A stretch of 7,709 nt of DNA from Planctomycetales bacterium. Its GTDB lineage: Bacteria; Planctomycetota; Planctomycetia; Pirellulales; Thermoguttaceae. The stretch lies in assembly GCA_007122045.1 (NCBI GenBank), contig SKJM01000846.1, positions 1 to 7,709 of the forward strand. Direction: 5' to 3'. The translations under genes were made by a program, and so were the position numbers. The notes under the pieces were generated by a model. The model saw only the letters and a list, made by a program, of their open reading frames with translations. It had not been told where the DNA came from and ran no database searches. Positions 6,021 through 7,709 of this stretch are shown here, in pieces (the stretch's first letter is position 1; each line of letters starts with the position of its first letter).

Positions 6021-6866
6021 TCAACGCTGGTCCCACCGGTCGTCGGTAATGATCACGCGGTCGCCGTCATGGCGCAGCCGGTAGGCGGTCGGGTCGTTGC
6101 CCAATCCGGCGTAACGCACCTCGGCCTTCGCGCCGGTGCGGTCAATCCCGTATTGGCCCACCACGATTTCCGCATCGGGGCCGGGCCGATTGACGGTCAC
6201 GCACGGCACCACGAGGAACACGGTCGGCGAGGCCGGCCGGAATTCCTGGATGTCGCGCACCACCCGCATGCCCTGAAGATGGGCGCTGACGAGGGCCGCC
6301 AGCAGGGCCCGGTATGGCGGCTCGACCCGCTGCGGGTCGGCCAGCAGAGACAGCCGGTCGAGTCCGCCGGAGGCGAACAGTTCCCGTAATTCAACAATCG
6401 CCGGCAGGAGGGATCCTTCAAACAAGCCGGCCAAGGCACCGCAACAGGCCGACTCGTTCCCGTAACGCTGCAACCAGCCGTAGCGCCAGCCGTCGGGCGT
6501 GCGCTCGACGGCGGCGTGGGCATTGATCTTCACCAGAAGGAACTTGAAGCCGTCACGGGCTGCGGGCGTTGCGAAATGCTCCTCGGCCACCCGCACCGCG
6601 CCCCATTCGTACCGCGCCCCCAAAGTTACCGTATGGAATGCGCCGCAACAGCCGGGTTTCAGATCGGGCAACAGCCGGAACACGAACTCCCGGTCGAGGG
6701 CGCCCGAGCACAGGCACTCGGTCTCATCGCTGCAGCACACCTGGTACGCGCCTACCGTACTGGCGCCCACTCCCTCAGCGAACGTGCGCAACACCGCGGA
6801 TACCGCGTCAAGAGGCGTTTCCACGCCAATCAGGTCGTCAAGCGAATCCATGCCGGGTCCATCCAT
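6021..6866 (-). CDS. Uncharacterised Cys-rich protein with paired-cysteine motifs
   Basis: I do not recognise this 281-residue protein. Numbering from the ATG at 6866, it has nine cysteines, six of them in three adjacent pairs: C44-C45, C73-C74 (PGCCGAFH) and C141-C142 (SACCGALAG), plus C51, C53 and C222. The two CCGA blocks, FKFLLVKINAHAAVE (107-121) and RYGWLQRYGNES (128-139) look like conserved cores. There is no signal peptide or membrane segment, so a cytoplasmic protein is likely, with paired Cys and nearby His suited to metal or redox chemistry; that is inference only. The chosen ATG overlaps the preceding gene's stop by one base (TGATG), implying coupling to the DPF-tail protein. A TTG one codon earlier (6869) and an ATG at 6851 are other possible starts. 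Confidence 0.72.
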   Translation of the reverse strand: MDGPGMDSLDDLIGVETPLDAVSAVLRTFAEGVGASTVGAYQVCCSDETECLCSGALDREFVFRLLPDLKPGCCGAFHTVTLGARYEWGAVRVAEEHFATPAARDGFKFLLVKINAHAAVERTPDGWRYGWLQRYGNESACCGALAGLFEGSLLPAIVELRELFASGGLDRLSLLADPQRVEPPYRALLAALVSAHLQGMRVVRDIQEFRPASPTVFLVVPCVTVNRPGPDAEIVVGQYGIDRTGAKAEVRYAGLGNDPTAYRLRHDGDRVIITDDRWDQR

Positions 6867-7709
6867 CAACCGCCAAAGGGATCGTCCGGATCGGCAGGCC
6901 CGGCCGCAGGGGCCGGCGCACCACCGGCCGGTTGCTCTTGCATGAACGGATCGTCCGGCTCCTCACCGAACGGATCGTCCACGTCGGCGGGCTCATCGCC
7001 GGCCGGCATGGCCGGGGCATCGCCGAAGGGATCATCGGCGGGCGCGGCCGGAGCGTCGCCAAACGGATCGTCCGGCGCGGCAGGCTCGTCGGCGGGCGGG
7101 GCGGCCGGAGCGTCGCCAAACGGTTCCTCCACGTCGGCAGGGTCGTCGTCATCCGGCGCGATCGGCGGAGCGGCCGGCTCGCCGAACGGATCGTCTACGT
7201 CGGCAGGATCGTCGTCATCCGGCGCGATCGGCGGAGCAGCCGGCTCGTCGAACGGATCGTCCACGTCGGCAGGATCGTCGTCATCCGGCGCCACCGGCGG
7301 GGCGGCCGGCTCGCCGAACGGATCGCCCACGTCGGCAGGATCGTCGTCATCCGGCGCCATCGGCGGAGCGGCCGGCTCCGCCGGCGGTTCGACCGGGCCC
7401 AACTCGAAAGGCTGGGCCGCGGGGTCTCGGTCCACCGTGTCGACCTGCTCACGCACGAACGCCTGCTCTTGCTCGCGCAGTTGCTCGTAGCGCACACGTT
7501 CAATTTCTCGTGCCCTTTCGTGAGTCTTCATCCGCGCTTCAACGCGGTGGCGTTCGACTTTCAAGCGCACGTCGCCTTGAACCCGTTCGAGAGCCCGGAA
7601 AACGTTGTACCTTCCGCCCATGTCCCTCGCTTCCAACTCAGCGCCTTTGGCGAAGTCGTCGGTGGCTTCTTCGGGCCGGCCTAACTGCTCCAACACCAAT
7701 CCGCGAAAG
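6866..7709 (-). CDS. TPR protein with charged helix and acidic DPF-repeat tail (5' end outside window)
   Basis: The frame is open to the right edge, so only the last 280 residues are visible. They start inside a tetratricopeptide repeat (FRGLVLEQLGRPEEA, then DFAKGAEL), pass into a charged, probably coiled-coil helix (about residues 33-92, rich in Glu, Arg and Gln, e.g. ERAREIERVRYEQLREQEQA), and end in a disordered Pro/Ala/Asp-rich tail (about 100-280). The tail holds eight DPF motifs and one EPF, mostly as DDPFG, separated by EPAAPP or DDDDPADV spacers; it ends DDPFGG. No membrane segment is seen in the visible part. TPRs bind other proteins, and the tail looks like a multivalent binding strip, so a scaffold role is inferred. 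A TTG at 7699 could be read as a start, but the TPR match continues upstream of it, so the gene is taken as partial. Confidence 0.8.
   Translation of the reverse strand, partial: FRGLVLEQLGRPEEATDDFAKGAELEARDMGGRYNVFRALERVQGDVRLKVERHRVEARMKTHERAREIERVRYEQLREQEQAFVREQVDTVDRDPAAQPFELGPVEPPAEPAAPPMAPDDDDPADVGDPFGEPAAPPVAPDDDDPADVDDPFDEPAAPPIAPDDDDPADVDDPFGEPAAPPIAPDDDDPADVEEPFGDAPAAPPADEPAAPDDPFGDAPAAPADDPFGDAPAMPAGDEPADVDDPFGEEPDDPFMQEQPAGGAPAPAAGPADPDDPFGG
7131..7394 (-). repeat. 66-bp tandem repeat encoding the DPF tail
   Basis: The string acgtcggcag recurs at 7131, 7197, 7263 and 7329, an exact 66-base period, giving three complete units and a fourth that diverges after about 7375. Each unit encodes 22 residues (EPAAPP-x-APDDDDPADV followed by a DPFG-type motif). 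The units differ at only a few positions, so the expansion looks recent. The region 6880-7130 holds shorter, more degenerate relatives of the same unit (DDPFGDAPAAP type). The whole-codon period keeps the frame. Confidence 0.88.

Noticed and set aside
6516..7684. Plus-strand frames with Ser/Gly/Ala-rich or Arg-rich repeats
   Set aside because: They are the complement of the DPF-tail tandem repeat; the minus-strand reading has a TPR, a helix and a coherent tail, and is coupled to a second gene.

Overview
The window is GC-rich (about two thirds G+C) bacterial chromosomal DNA with compact genes, and it fits a planctomycete or close PVC relative. The clues are short palindromic elements of the type 'GTAGGACAGGCTTTCCAGCC' between genes, a glucosyl-3-phosphoglycerate synthase followed by a second glycosyltransferase (a solute pathway known from Rhodopirellula), and a TPR protein with a long acidic Asp-Pro-Phe tail. 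The phylum call is an inference; there is no rRNA or marker gene to settle it.

Layout. 1-312 is non-coding and rich in palindromes, ending in the leader of pckA. 313-1902 (+) encodes an ATP-type phosphoenolpyruvate carboxykinase whose fold motifs are intact but which carries several unusual active-site substitutions. 1903-2012 holds three copies of a repeat; two of them form a 24-bp hairpin that ends one base before a strong ribosome binding site. From there runs a tightly overlapping three-gene unit (+): an M20-type metallopeptidase homologue that seems to have lost its catalytic and several metal-binding residues (2013-3179), glucosyl-3-phosphoglycerate synthase GpgS (3169-4143) and a GT4-type glycosyltransferase (4140-5732). 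5733-6020 is non-coding and holds a fourth, diverged repeat. On the minus strand, converging on this unit, lie a Cys-rich protein of unknown family (6021-6866) and, upstream of it and touching it by one base, the 3' part of a TPR / charged-helix / DPF-repeat protein that runs off the right edge (6866-7709). The DPF tail is encoded partly by an exact 66-bp-period tandem repeat.

How the genes may work together. GpgS joins glucose to 3-phosphoglycerate, the first step to glucosylglycerate-type compatible solutes. The overlapping GT4 enzyme could add a second sugar, for example mannose as in mannosylglucosylglycerate. No phosphatase for the phosphorylated intermediate is visible here. The dead-looking M20 homologue heads the same transcript, so its role is probably tied to this pathway, but in what way is unknown. 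PckA feeds the PEP/3-phosphoglycerate pool, but it is separated from the unit by the repeat hairpin and may be regulated independently. The most noteworthy items are the M20 pseudo-peptidase coupled to GpgS, the substituted PckA, the Eps15-like DPF tail, and the unassigned CC-motif protein.
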